DNA of 64,000 nt from Anoplopoma fimbria. Its lineage: Eukaryota; Chordata; Actinopteri; Perciformes; Anoplopomatidae. Position 1 is the stretch's first letter, and each line of letters begins with the position of its first letter. The translations under genes and the position numbers were made by a program. The stretch spans positions 2,427,532 to 2,491,531 of the forward strand of contig NC_072470.1 in the NCBI RefSeq assembly GCF_027596085.1, written 5' to 3'. Of this stretch, positions 1 to 12,260 are shown piece after piece. The notes under the pieces were generated by a model, which was given only the letters and a program-made list of their open reading frames with translations, had not been told where the DNA came from and made no database searches.

Positions 1-2903
1 AAAAAATGTAAATATCCTCTTTGTGGAAAATCCAAATTTCACCAAATAACAATGAAAGGTCAAAACAAACCCCAAATGATACTGCTGATTTCAAGGAAAC
101 TCTATTTAAATGCATCAAGTTTAAAATAATTGGCAATGTGCATCTGATACCTGCAAGAGAGAAGGTGGGAGGAGGGGTTCTGCTCGTGTACTGTCATGTA
201 ACATCCATCAATCCATCAATAAGAGCAAAAAACATTCTCAAATCGAATGGCGGAGGAGCCGTGTCTCTGCAGGGAGTGTGTGTGTGTTCGGGGTGTGTCG
301 GGGTGGGTGGGGGTGACACACTATTCTATAATGTACTGATGCGGCAAGCAGCAGATAGCGAAACTGTACTACATGTGGTGCTCGATGTGAGACGAATTAG
401 CAACCAGCAGAGAGAGAAATGTCACGTTCACGATGTTATGAGATGACCCTTATAAAATACTACTAAGCATTTCCGCAGCTCGGCTCAGATGGATAACATC
501 CCCCCTCCTCCCCCTGCCACCCCGCTTGACGTTTGGGTTGTAAAAGCAGGTCAGCTTTGTTTCATTCCGCCGGCGTCCAGCGGTTTTCGTCCCAGGGCGA
601 CAGCTCCTGTTAAATCTGACACGCCAAAAAGCAGCCCTTCCTCCATTCCGCCTCGCCATTGAGCAAGGGGTTCCCCTTTGCCATTCCCCATTCACACGCC
701 TGTCAACAGACACAGAGAGGGGGCTGTGGGAGAGCTCCCCCCAGCCAGACAAGAGGAACAGCGGCGTTTGCTCAATATCCACTCAGTAGGGAGATTACCA
801 CCGCCGTGAGGAAATTGTCAATGTCTGAACAGTCTCCAAAAAAAAAAAAAAGCTGCAACATAAAATCATAGTAGAAACACTTAACAACGACCAGGACTTT
901 ATTCATATCCACGTTTAGATGTGTTGTCATCTGTTAGCAAATAACTTTAACCTTCGTGTTGTCATTTGACAAAGAAATGCTTCACAATTTTAGTTTTTCT
1001 ATCTGTAACAAAGGCAGATACCTATTACTGGGAAGACATTTGTAGTGGGGAAACATAAAGCAAGTGTGTACAAACTTGAGTATACACCTAGAAGATACAG
1101 ATGCAATATGCAATTACCCCTGATAGATATACTTGAGATGCAAGATTCCTCTGCATCATCCAAACGAAAGAGGGAATGCAAATGAAAACCTCTTATAGTC
1201 ATCTTATTAGGCGTAAGGCCTCCTGGAAATATCTATTAGAATATTAACAATAAATCTTCTAAAAGTAATGACAAGAAAAGGGAAAACCCAGTATACTGAT
1301 ATTTATAACGACATGATCAATGTGGTGAACAGATGACAGTAAAGAATAAAAAAAATATGTAGTTTCTTTGCAATTTTGACCCATTTCTTTTATTAATTCG
1401 GAGCAAAGGGGCTTGCTGTTCCCAGTGTTTATGCTAAGCTAAGCCAACCGCCATCTTTGCACAAGCTTAATGCTCGATCTTCTCATCTTATTCTTGTCAA
1501 CAACGGGAATAATTGTATTAGAATATTATCTCAATAAAATGTCAAATCTCATTTTGTCATAGCACCCAGGTTCTGACACGTTTTAGCTTGAAAGTCCTTT
1601 CCTGTTGTGCCTCGCCTTGTTTTACTTCCTGCCTTTGTTTGTTGATCACCCGTCCCTGGTTACCTCCCTCCTGTCCTGGTGTATTTAGCCTCAGTGATCC
1701 CTTTCATCTTTTGTCAGTTTGTCTTTGTTGCTACATGGATCTTTGTTTGCTTGTGCTCATGCAGGCTGTACCTGCAACAATTAAAAGCATCTTATTGTGC
1801 TGCTTCCACTATACATGATGCTTCTTTGGTATGCAACGCTTTTTGGCCGTAAAATGTCTGTGTAAGAGGTCCCAAATACTTTGACTAAAATGTGTGTGTT
1901 AATGCTAATAAAGCTAAGGTACCCAACATTGTAGAAACCAGCTAGAGCAAGCAAGTTTAATGTGAGTATCCAACAACAACAACAACAAAAACAGTAGCGC
2001 CGACTCTTTTCCAATATAAGTAGCTAGTAGCACTAGCTCCAAAAGTCACTAAAATTCAGGGCCGATTGAATTGATTGGACGGGCTCATTAAAATCCTGCG
2101 ACAGCAAGAGATACTAGACTTTTCATAGTTGTCAGAGCATTTGATTTATTGATTGCTGTGGGAATGTAAAGAGAATTACAACAAATCAACAAAAAAAAAT
2201 CTAAAATAAATCACCTACCCTAGCTTTAAGCCATAATAATGTCTAATGTATGTACGGTGCTCTATCCGTGAGCCGTACTGCCCAAATCAAGCAGCATGTT
2301 TCCCGTCCTCTTGCTGGTTCACGCTGCTGGGTGTGTATCGGAACTTTAACTCAACACGCCGCTGAGTATCAACACTCTTTCTTCTCAGCAGGACGGTGTC
2401 ACACACACACGGGCTGTAAAGTGGAATGACAGAGACGGCTATAAAAAGCATATGAGTCAGCTGCAGAGTGAGATCCCAGTTAGGAGCTGAATGACACAGA
2501 TCATTGCCACTCACAGAAAATCGCGGCCGCAGGAGAACAGGAAGTGGTTCTTACACTACCTGGGCTGTTGTTTTTTTATTATGGTGCCATTAATGTCCTT
2601 AGTTTGCAAAAATATACATTCCTGATGAATTGGATTGGGTCACCTGTTCTATTTTACGAGATTTCAAAAGAAGTGTTTTCATATGCTACACACACACACA
2701 CAACATAAAAGGAAACTGACAAAGCGTTGTTGACAGGACTTTGATGCGCTCACACTGACGCAACCGTGGGATAATCCGCCAGGACGAGGATGTATACGGC
2801 CGTCTCTCCTGCATTGATGTCCGTACTTAATACATCCCATCCCCGGTGATGTAACGTAACCAGGCGCTGTGTGTGTTTCTGAAATATGACACTCCGAGGC
2901 AGA

Positions 2904-2934
<31 letters not shown>

Positions 2935-3470
2935 CATCAAATTAGATGGTTTGCAATCTCGGTGCAACCCTCGTTTGTACGTCCACTGTGTCATCTTCCA
3001 GCAACAAGTGCTCCTCCGGGAGAAAAAGGGTCAAAGAGGTGGGATGAGGACGGGGGACTACAAATTTGAGCCTAAAAGTGTGTGTGTGTGTGTGGGGGGG
3101 GGGTTTCTGAATAACATTCTGGAAAACACAATGGCCTGAGGGTTCCAAACTGGAAGGGGAAGCTAAACGACCCCACAGGTCAGATGGCAGGCACAATAAG
3201 AGTCTGGAACATAAATATGTGGCAATTCCCAAAGGGGGAGGGATTTAAATCATTTAAATTAAAGGAATCCAGTGTACTTCCCTGGTAGTAAAGCCATCTG
3301 GGACAGAGTTTGGGCTCTATAAATAAACTTGATATGCTTAACCTATGAAAGCAAGTAAGTGTGATGCACATGTTTCAACAGAGAGCACTAGAGAGCTTAT
3401 GTCACTGCCACTGGAGATTCACCGATTGATTGGCTGAAATCCTCCAGTTTTCAGCTGATCGGTCGGTTTC
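1..3470. other. Noncoding stretch, likely nalf1 intron 1 (part)
   Basis: No open frame here resembles a known protein, and no exon with convincing splice sites and conserved protein could be read. The stretch holds short simple repeats, including a run of 29 T at 2906-2934 and short (CA)n tracts near 2400 and 2690. Because nalf1 exon 1 lies at 17307-17981 on the minus strand and ends in a splice donor, this DNA is inferred to lie in its very long first intron. That is an inference from gene direction, not direct evidence. Confidence 0.5.
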
Positions 3471-3478
3471 ACACTTCT

Positions 3479-3479
3479 G

Positions 3480-3517
<38 letters not shown>

Positions 3518-3726
3518 TAAGCCTTTATTAGTCCCACAATGGGGAAATTATTTCTCTGCATTTAACCCATCCTGGAGGAGCAGTGGGCTGCAATGAAGCG
3601 CCCGGGGAGCAACTTGGGGTTAGGTGTCTTGCTCAAGGACACCTCGGCATGTTGCCGGTAGAGGGGTTTGAACCACCAACCTTGTGGTTACGGGACAAGC
3701 GCTCTACCTCATGTGCCACAGCCGCT
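3479..3726 (-). repeat. tRNA-derived SINE with (TAA)n tail
   Basis: Read on the minus strand, the element starts near 3726 with a tRNA-like head carrying a polymerase III A box (TGGCACATGAGG) and a B-box-like GGTTCAAACCC. A tRNA-unrelated body follows, and it ends in GGGACTAATAAAGGC followed by a (TAA)n tail at 3479-3518. The order of A box, B box, body and short-repeat tail is that of a tRNA-derived SINE whose tail matches a partner LINE. I did not find a clear target-site duplication. The family name is not assigned. Confidence 0.75.
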
Positions 3727-3739
3727 GCTGCATGATAGT

Positions 3740-6700
3740 TTTACGGCGGCACACAGCCACAGACAGTAACATTACAGTCAAACACACAAAAACAACTTGT
3801 CAAAAAAATGTGAATAGGAGTACTGCACAAAGGTAAATTAAAATAAATTGTAGTTGTTGGCAATAAACTTGAATAAATCCAGTTGATTTTGATGGATTTT
3901 GCAGAGCAAAATAAAAAAATGACATTAGGGAGATAATTATGACATGTAACTCTAGCTCTAAGCAGCTTTTAATACGTCATTAAAAACTATGAGTGATGAT
4001 AGTTTGTGATGAATAGTAGTATTCAAACAAAATACGATCATTTGAATTGAGTGCTTTTATTGCGAAAAAAACACTATAAATGACAAAAACATTTAGAATT
4101 TCTGGCAATATATACCGACTTTGAGACAGTTGAAATATATATATTTTTTAAGTAGTCTGGAGCTTTGCTGTCAATTATAGATCTTATAAAAAATGTATTG
4201 GGCAGATCAGACTTTTAAAAATTCTGAATCAGCCAAGCAGAATTGCAAGATGCACAATCCTCTAAATTAATATTTCAATAGGGAAAAATTCTAAACAAAA
4301 GAGGTAGAGTACAAAAGAAAAGCAGTGTGTCACACTATATAGGCAATATGTATTATATGATATACAACAGCCATGTAACCTCCTCAACAAGACAATGCAA
4401 AACCAATAAAGCCATAACATTTTCTCATAAAATTGAACAAAATCTGTGGTTCCAACTAAATAGAAAATACTTTTCAATTCCAAATACTTAAGCCCAGTGT
4501 TCAATCCTTAAAGGTTTCTTTATTTTGGTCTCGAATCACTTGCACCTTTTATTTGTGCAAACGGCTATAAATACATGTTCACAAAGCGAACGGAAACACG
4601 AAATGAGAAGCCATGTCGGTTTCTCAGAAACAAGCGCGTCAGTAACAGTAAACAGAGGCCTTGATTAGTGATCCATAAACGGTATTGACAGGCCTCTGGA
4701 GATTCTGCTGCTGTTACACTTGATGTTCTAGCTTCTTCCATTGCCGCTTGTAGCTGCTTTCAGCAAAAACAATGGCGAGGACATCCCCAAACAATGTGAG
4801 TTTTTCCGTGTGTAATGCAATTTTGTAGATACTGCAACTTTAATATTGCTATTTTTTGAATTTCATAACAGTTAAAACGTTCAGATATTCAAATATTGTA
4901 ATCTGTGTTATCTATTTGAGTTATACAGCTTCAGCGATTGAGCTTCGTTTGTCCTCTAAGTCTCAAAAATCGTGACATCACCTGATCCACACACAACATG
5001 AAGCGGCGCATTCTTAGCTCTTGACCCGTCAATCGTATTGACTGGCCCCCAGAGGCTTCCAGAAACCCTGGCCCCCTTTAACTGGAAATGCCCTGTTGAG
5101 CATACGCCATTGTGTGACGTCAGTCGGAGCGCGGAGCCGCCCCCGTCGGCCTCTCGTTGTCCCCGAGCCATGTTTTGTAAATCAGTTTCTTAGAAAAACC
5201 CTGGTCATGAATGTGAATGGCGGGATTTGTTTTCAGCCCGGTTGAGCACGCAGCCGAGGCGATGAATACGTTAGATTGCAAAACAGGTGAATCTGACGAC
5301 TCTCCCCCTCTGCCGCAGGGAACAAAGCTAATCTGGGAAAATAGCAGGTCCTCTCTTAGGTTTGGTTTCAGGTTGTTATAGATTAAGCAGTGCTCTGGTT
5401 CGGGGGATCCCTGTTGGCACGGCTCCAACTCTGCAGCTCTCTTTCTCTAAAAGGTTTGAAGAGTTCATTCTCAGCTGGATCAGAGCTCTGGGAGGCTGCT
5501 GAACAGGTCAGGTAGTGTTCTCCATCGATGCAGAGCCGACTGCTGACTGCAGGAGGTTCGACCCAGGAAGTATTGACTGAACACCCACCCTACCCCAGAG
5601 ATGTCACTCCACGATAAACACTGCCTTATAGGAGCTTTGACACACAAGGACCACAGCAAACTGGACTGAGCTCAGCTATACTATAATCAGCACCCATTCA
5701 TCCTCCACTGTAAATTGTTTAAGCTTATCACCAGACCAAACTGACAAACAACAACCAACAAACACTGAACTTTCACCTAGGGGACCATTGTTACCCGTGT
5801 GAATTGAGAAATCTAAATTGATTTATTTGTCACGCAACTCCGATATTTTAACCCAAGTATTTCACGATCTTTTCCTAAACCTGACAAAGTATTTCACCAA
5901 CTTTTCCCAAACTTAACCAAGTATTTCACAATGTTTTCCTTAACCTCAACAAGTATTCTACGATCTCTCCTAAACCTTCATGATCTTTTCCTAACTAACC
6001 TAAACAAGCAGTTCTGTTGCCTAAACCTAACTAAGTTGTTTCCTGTGAAGGCGGAAGTTTATTTTGAAAAGACTGTTGCTTGACTTTTGTATGAAAATGA
6101 ACGAAGAATTTGCATAAATCTGGTATATCTCATGTCAGAAATGTTAATAATAAGCTCTCCAGGAATATATAATTAAAATACAAGGACAAAATGAGAGTTA
6201 AACAGCCAAAAGGCCTCCCATTCCACCCACAAGCTCCCTGCGATGATACACAAGGCCTCGCATCACGGCCTTGTGACTGCAGGAGAACTTTGCCCATATC
6301 TCCGGGACATTTCAGAAGCTGATTCTGAGAGGATGCACATTTAACATCCTCCTGTGATTACGAGGCCGTCGAAGAGAGGCGGAGATGTCAGAGGGGCCCT
6401 CCCCGGAGAACTGCAGGGCACCTCTCCACTCAGATGGCCACTCGGCAGATGGGTCGCGAGGGTCTGGAGGAGAGGTCGCGCAGGAGCAACATCTGGACTG
6501 TGGGTGTATACCAGCTGGATCCGGGAACAGAATTTTAGACAGGTTCAAGACCGTTTCAGAGCAACAGGTGTTTTGGTTTAAGGTGTGACCATGTTAACTG
6601 GTGACATAATTGGTTACGTAAATGGTTGACACAGATGAGCAAACCACGGACGCATTCGACTGAGAGTCACCAGTGTACATGGTCACTCATTAGACTGAAA

Positions 6701-6900
6701 CACTGGTGTCGATGGCTGCTATTAAACCTGTTGACTACCACTCGACTGTTTGTAGCATCCAATTTAAAACTTTAAAAAGTCAAAACTCTGTTTCTGTACA
6801 TGTCCACAGGTAAGTTTGAAGCATCAAGTGTATGCTCCTTTATAGCCATTAAGTCAAAAGGAGTTTTTACACCTTACCCACTTACACCTGTTTAAAACAT
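3740..6900. other. Noncoding stretch, likely nalf1 intron 1 (part)
   Basis: No protein-coding exon is recognised. The segment around 4600-5200 is unusually structured. It contains a short start-codon context (AACAATGGCG at about 4770) followed by a GTGAGT donor-like site, and an exact CRE octamer TGACGTCA at 5115-5122. I could not connect these to a gene; a dispersed repeat carrying them is the likelier reading. Confidence 0.45.
5850..6050. repeat. Degenerate tandem repeat, about 32-bp unit
   Basis: Four or more imperfect units follow each other, each with AAGTATTTCAC followed by a TTTTCCTAAACCT-like half. The last units decay into CCTAAACCTAACTAAG. The resemblance is visible by eye and the copies differ at several positions. 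It is probably part of a dispersed teleost repeat rather than a young satellite. Confidence 0.55.
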
Positions 6901-6929
6901 TAAAACCTTTTTATTTAAGATGTGATTTT

Positions 6930-7215
6930 AGGATTCTCTATAAATCACTTAATGGTCTGACATGGTTTTAAGTATGTACCCACCAGATTCCTCACATCCT
7001 CTGGTAGCTTTCTCTCAGTTGTTCCTGGGAACAAAACTTAAAACACATATTTTTAACCTTTATCTAGTTACTAGTTCTGTTATATTTAATATTAATTTAA
7101 ATTTATTTCTATTCGTTAAACTTCTGTTCTTGTTCTTTTTCCCCTTTTTATGTTCAGCACTTTGGGTTCCAATTGATGTGTGACCTGTGCTGTATAAATA
7201 TAGTTGATTGATTTA
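6930..7215 (+). repeat. Degraded non-LTR retrotransposon 3' end
   Basis: The frame around 6940-7030 resembles the last part of a LINE reverse-transcriptase ORF, with peptides like YKSLNGLTWF and PPDSSHPLVAFSQ. It is followed by an AT-rich 3' UTR that ends in CTGTGCTGTATAAATATAG and a TTGATTGATT tail. This matches the usual end of a teleost L2/Rex-type LINE. Stops interrupt the frame, so the copy is dead. The family is recognised from memory only. Confidence 0.55.
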
Positions 7216-7464
7216 TACTTCAATGATGGCTTTGGCTGAAGTTTTACTTTCACATGTTACTGCAGTATGTAAGCCTATTTCTGTGTCTGGTTTAGGCTGT
7301 TTACTTACACGCCATGAGCAGTATTTAATACTTTGTATCATCACTTCTTGGAAGAAAATCTATAATTAGTCACGTTGCAGTTCACATCCATGTCTGTCAA
7401 ACTGTGATCCCATTTTTGTAAAATTGTCATAATTAGTGTACGACTTCTTGAAGTTTGGCCTAAT

Positions 7465-7605
7465 ACATGTATTGTGAGGTCACAGTGACTTTGACCTTTG
7501 CCAACCAAATTCTAATCAGTTCATACATGAGCCCAAGACGTTTTTTGAAGCTCAAATTTGAAGAAATTTGCTTGAGGTGTTCCTGAGATATCGGACGGAT
7601 AGACA
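7465..7605 (+). repeat. Dispersed teleost repeat (GGTCACAGTGAC type)
   Basis: The stretch contains GAGGTCACAGTGACTTTGAC, then AATTTGAAGAAATTTGCTTG and CCTGAGATATCGGACGGAT, in the order I know from a repeat common in percomorph genomes. A fragment of the same family lies in opposite orientation at about 8073-8130 (TTTTTTCAAATTTGGCACAA). No open frame is associated with it. Confidence 0.6.
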
Positions 7606-8072
7606 ACCCAACACAACCCCTCTTTATTGAGCATTATCATCTATTCTTTTTCTAATTTGCACCTCTGTTTATATTAATACTAAAAAGCTATTGAAAGTTT
7701 ATTTTTACTATCAGTATTTCTGTTAAATGACCTATAATCCATATGATACAGCTGAAAAAGACATCTTTAGGCTGTAACAGTAGGCTAAATTGAGAGTATA
7801 ACTGTATAAGTTGCAGAAACTGAAATAAAAACCAAAATAAACTTGTACTGTTAATGTGTACTTAGTCTGCAGACTCGCCTTCTGCGACACCAACTGTTCC
7901 TTTTGTGTTCAGTGTTTTCTTTGTTTACACAGCCTTAACTTAAGTTAAAAAGCGACACTGTTAAGAGGAATGCACCAACATGAAAGAAAATCTCTCTGAG
8001 TCTGATTGATTTCATCACTGCAAAACATTTCCATCACTGAAATCGCTTCAACATGCTTTTATGATTGGACTG

Positions 8073-8130
8073 GCCTTGAGGGAATTTTTTCAAATTTGGC
8101 ACAAATGTCAACTTGGACTCAAGATTGACA
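8073..8130 (-). repeat. Fragment of the GGTCACAGTGAC-type repeat
   Basis: Read on the minus strand, this gives CTTGAGTCCAAGTTGACATT followed by TGTGCCAAATTTG. This is the middle part of the repeat family also present at 7465-7605. The two copies are in opposite orientation and about 470 bp apart. Confidence 0.5.
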
Positions 8131-9236
8131 CAGAGGCTTATAACCATGAAGTGGTAATTTAAGTTTTGTGTGTATCAAAGCCTGATAAATCTTAATCTTC
8201 TGTGCCATAGAGCTCCATCATTGTCCAAAAACATATCAATGAGCCAAACTGTTGCACTGGCTGATATGTTCCTTCATCATTCATTCTACCAAGAACCAGG
8301 GATGTAGTCCAGACCAACTTATTCTAGTCCAAGTCAAGTCCAACACCAGGTCTTTTTTGTCCAGGTAGCTCTTATTGGTTCCAGGTATATTTTTAACAGC
8401 GTTGCTAAGCATTAAGCAGTGTCACTGTTGTTGGTAGATTCGGGACACCCTATGTAGAACTGATCCCAAATCAGGAGCCAGGAAAAACCTGATCAGTTCT
8501 TAATAAACCAACAAGGCACTGGTCCAAGTGAAGGAGCTTTCTCGGTTCTCAAGACCGAGAGCGGTCTCAGGTACTAATGCCCTGCCACCAGCACACACCC
8601 TGTAGTTTATTTTGACTCAACCCCTACATACACCGTCCTGTTCAGAATAGCACCACATGTGGATCAATCCGCAGCTGCAAATAGTCCCAAACAAATACAA
8701 CTATTTCCTCCTCTTTGAGTAACTCTTTTCGGGACCCACTGAACTCCTTTTTAAACCAAACATCTGTGAGAAATATTTTCGTCTTCAATAGCAAGACTGT
8801 TTGTACGGAAGTTTATACTGAAGTTAGCGTGCTAAAAATGCAATGGAAACTGTACACATAAAAATGGCCGCTGCTCTGACCATCCTGCAATGTTGATTTA
8901 AATGGGCACAGTTAGCAGGCTAGCTAGCATCAGAGAGCTATTATCTCGACTATACTGGTAAAATAGACATACTGTATCTTATCAACTTATTGCATAAGAG
9001 AGAAGTGTACATCACGCGTTGATCAATTTAATGAAGGGACTGCACAGTAGCGCTGTTAGGTAAAGAAAACGCTCTCATAAACAAAACGCATGTCCAGTGA
9101 CTGACAATTCATTTAACATGGAACATCACCCTCAATCATCCTAATGGGCTGCACGGAGCTTAACGCAGATTCTAACCTTCTACCCAGCCCACTGTGCACA
9201 TGCAGACCTGGTTTGAAAAAGCTTTTTACAGAGGGG

Positions 9237-9240
<4 letters not shown>
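8131..9240. other. Noncoding stretch, nothing recognised
   Basis: No conserved open frame, splice-bounded exon or RNA gene was seen. The sequence is of ordinary composition. Confidence 0.5.
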
Positions 9241-9321
<81 letters not shown>

Positions 9322-9323
9322 GG
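9241..9323. repeat. (AG)n microsatellite
   Basis: About 40 AG dinucleotides occur with one interruption near the right end. Open frames through it (Arg-Glu or Ser-Leu repeats) are artefacts of the repeat. Confidence 0.95.
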
Positions 9324-10335
9324 TGCCTTAATAAGGGGAAGTCGGATAATCCCATTAGTGCCAAGTGTTGCAGGGATTTAGATGCGATCATCTGGAGGCC
9401 CCCCCCCACAGGATATCTGAGTTACATAGTCATCAGTTTTCCTATCTGACACCACCAGCTGTGGACAATGCTCCCCCCCCACCTCCGAACAAGAACACAA
9501 AACCTCCACCCTGCTCCTCCATGTTCTACATTAGTTAAATACAGCACACAGCGCCTGGGATATGCATTCAGGCTTATATCTGTCCCTGTTAAAAAAATAA
9601 TCCATTCAAATACCTATGCAGACAATAGGACTGTTAGACTAATTGATGTCATGCCCATAAATGAATGAAGGTTTTAGTCTGACCCTTAGGTGTTTCACAG
9701 CAGGGGAGGGAAAAAAAATACATCCTGCATGCAACATCTTCATTTTCTCTCAATTATGAAGCCAGAGTAATGAATGTTTTTACTATAATTACGTTTTGCA
9801 ACTGAATGCAATTCATCTCCAGGCAGGATTTATACTTTAAAGAACGTAATTTTATTATTTCTGTGTGTGTTGGGTTTTTTTCGGGGCTACATACACTTTT
9901 TTTTTATTTGACACAATAAATGCACAAAGGGAAAAAGTTAATTTAACTTGTATTGATAATGTGTAGCAGTTGTGTGGCTTGGTCTGAGTCTGAGTTTAAT
10001 GTGAAGTCTCAAGCCAAAATTGAGGAAACCCCGATGACATCATCAGGGTAACCCCATGATGTCATCATGACGACTTCAGCAGGGTGATGTCGACCTTGGC
10101 TCGATGCGCTTGACACTTCAAAGCCTGCATCACGAAGTTGAGACTATAGATTGAAAGGCCACTGAGTTGCATTATGGGAAACGTAGTTTTGAGGCACTGC
10201 CGCTTCAATTTTGGCCAACTTTATGGAAGTGTAATGCTAAAGTGCCCCCTAAATATGCATGGCCATTTTAAAAGGGGCACTCTAGAGAATTTCATTTTCC
10301 ATTTTCTTTTTGTGAAACACATTCCTAAATATTTC

Positions 10336-10471
10336 AATGAATATCAGAATCAGCTTTATTTGCCAAGTATGCGTACGCATACAAGGAATTTGACTTCAGT
10401 TTTCCGTCGCTCTCAGAGTACATATAACGAAAAAGACAAATAAAAAACAGAAAACAAGGACAGCAAAGATA

Positions 10472-10516
<45 letters not shown>

Positions 10517-10530
10517 TGTAAAAGAAGACA
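10336..10530 (-). repeat. LINE-like 3' end plus (AT)n microsatellite
   Basis: On the minus strand the left part reads CTTGGCAAATAAAGCTGATT followed by CTGATATTC. This is the terminal segment of a common teleost non-LTR element. To its right, 10468-10510 is a (TA)n run, followed by TATGTAAAAGAAGACAAATG. That last motif resembles the unit of the tandem array at 63.66-64.0 kb. Confidence 0.5.
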
Positions 10531-10549
10531 AATGTTCAAAGAAAAAGTG

Positions 10550-10755
10550 AGCCATGCTAGCAGCTCTGCCAGGCTATACAGGCAGTGCTTTGAGCTGAAT
10601 GCTAACGCCAGCATTCTAGCAATTGAAATGCTCCTCAGCAGGTTCAATGTTTACCATTAAATCTGAATCTGAGTGTAAAGTGTTAACATGCTAACATACT
10701 GAGCGCTAAACACAAGGTACAGCTGAGGCTGATTGGAATGCCATTAGTTCCATAA
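10550..10755 (+). repeat. Dispersed repeat rich in GCTAGC/GCTAAC, truncated copy
   Basis: It begins GCCATGCTAGCAGCTCTGCC, continues with GAATGCTAACGCCAGCATTC, and ends with AAACACAAGGTACAGCTGAG and GATTGGAATGCCATTAG. The same blocks in the same order occur at 11608-12260. This is a family I associate with percomorph fish genomes. Confidence 0.6.
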
Positions 10756-11607
10756 ATGGAATCAGTCCTCTACAAAGTGACAACATGGCATTAATTACAA
10801 TCTTCACCTTTGATTGACAACATTACTGTATGCCAGAGAAATGACTTCACGTGACACCCATAATGGAAATGTCACAGAGGTTAAATGAGGCCTATTAATT
10901 GGATGACCCGCTTTAACCCCCCCCCGTTTCCTCCTGGTGCAGTTTCCCCTCCCCTCCACCAGAACCTGCTGTTATCTCACGTGATCTGATCAGCTCTGCG
11001 ATCACGGTTAAAACAATATGGAAGCACCGCCGTGCACTGCATCTCTTCCCCCTCCGGCTCATTGGTATGCCACTCAGGGATCTGCCCATTCATAAAAAAA
11101 AAGGGCCGTCGAGGAGCAGGCCGAGCCTCCTCCAAGGGACAAATCCCTCTCCAAGGTCAGCGTTCACACCCGCCGCGGGGAAGAAGACACACCGACAGGA
11201 AAATCACACATGTGAGCGCTTCCACGTGCAACATGGACGGGTGGACAACGGCTAATGGCTAATCTGAATGAAGAATAAAAGGCAAACAAAGGGAAGCAAT
11301 GTGTGTATCCATGTCTTGTTGTCAAGTACAAGGAGGATGAGCGGCTGGGGGACAAATCAAAGCTACCCACATGTGAGCCACCTCCACCCTGAGAGCCATC
11401 ATAATCACTGCCGGTTGGCTGTGTATACACACACAAAACACTGGAACACAAAGAACACAGCTACGCCGATACATGACTGATGGATCTCTATAGATATTGA
11501 TTTTTTCGCATAACATTTTGACCAGATGTTTGTAAAGATGTTCACTCTGCGAGGGATTTTCTGACATTACAGGCTAAACAATTATTAAATTACATAGAAA
11601 AAGTCTA

Positions 11608-12260
11608 AGAGCCCACAGCCATGCTAGCAGCAATGCGTCAATCTAATTGCTAACGTCGGCATGCTAACACACTGACAGTGACAACAACGCTAACATCATA
11701 GACTGTATATGTAAGTGGACGTGGTCATTGTGGCGTCTTCCCATTGGTTTGTGGACTGACGTTTTGAAGCCTCGAGCCCGGGGATTTGACGTTGCCATCT
11801 TGAATACGGCCGACGACATTTTCTCATAGACTTCTATACAATCAGACTTCTTTTTGCAACCAGAGGAGTCGCCCCCTGATGGCCATTAGAGAGAATGCAA
11901 GTTTATGACACTTCCACACTGGATTCACTCGTCAGAACAGGAAGTTGCCGCCTGGCTAACATGCAGCAGGTAATGTTTACCATCTTAGCTGTGTGATAGC
12001 ATGCCAGCATTCTTTAACTGGCACTAAAACACAAAGTACGGTTGGTGCTGGTGGGAATGTCAGTAGCTTTACAGGCATTTAGTCATCAACCAAATGGAGA
12101 TTTTGACCAGGTGATGGCGCAGGAGAAAAAGTCAGGGGAACACCAAAGTTCTAACAGTTCATCCAGAGGGTTACGCGTATGTCTGCACCAAATTTAGCGG
12201 CAAACCATTCAATGGTTGTTGAGATATTTCAGCCTATAAACCATGCTGCTGGCTAAAAAC
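11608..12260 (+). repeat. Dispersed repeat rich in GCTAGC/GCTAAC, interrupted copy
   Basis: The left part (CCATGCTAGCAGCAATGC to AACGCTAACAT, ending 11696) and the right part (from GCTAACAT at 11955, through GCAGGTAATGTTTACC and TCAACCAAATGGAGA, to GTTGAGATATTTCAGCC) are one element of the family also seen at 10550-10755. A 258-bp foreign segment at 11697-11954 splits it, with an 8-bp duplication of its own sequence at the junctions. Confidence 0.65.
11697..11954 (+). mobile_element. Short nonautonomous element inserted into another repeat (8-bp TSD)
   Basis: The segment starts CATAGACTGTATATGTAAGT and ends GAAGTTGCCGCCTG. It is flanked on both sides by GCTAACAT (11689-11696 and 11955-11962), exactly 8 bp and not longer. 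An 8-bp duplication is what hAT-superfamily transposases produce, but terminal inverted repeats are weak or absent, so the class is uncertain. Parts of the same family occur at 34775-34965 and 38115-38460. No coding capacity is seen. An internal CGCCCCCTGATGG (11870-11882) resembles a CTCF core on the minus strand. Confidence 0.7.
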
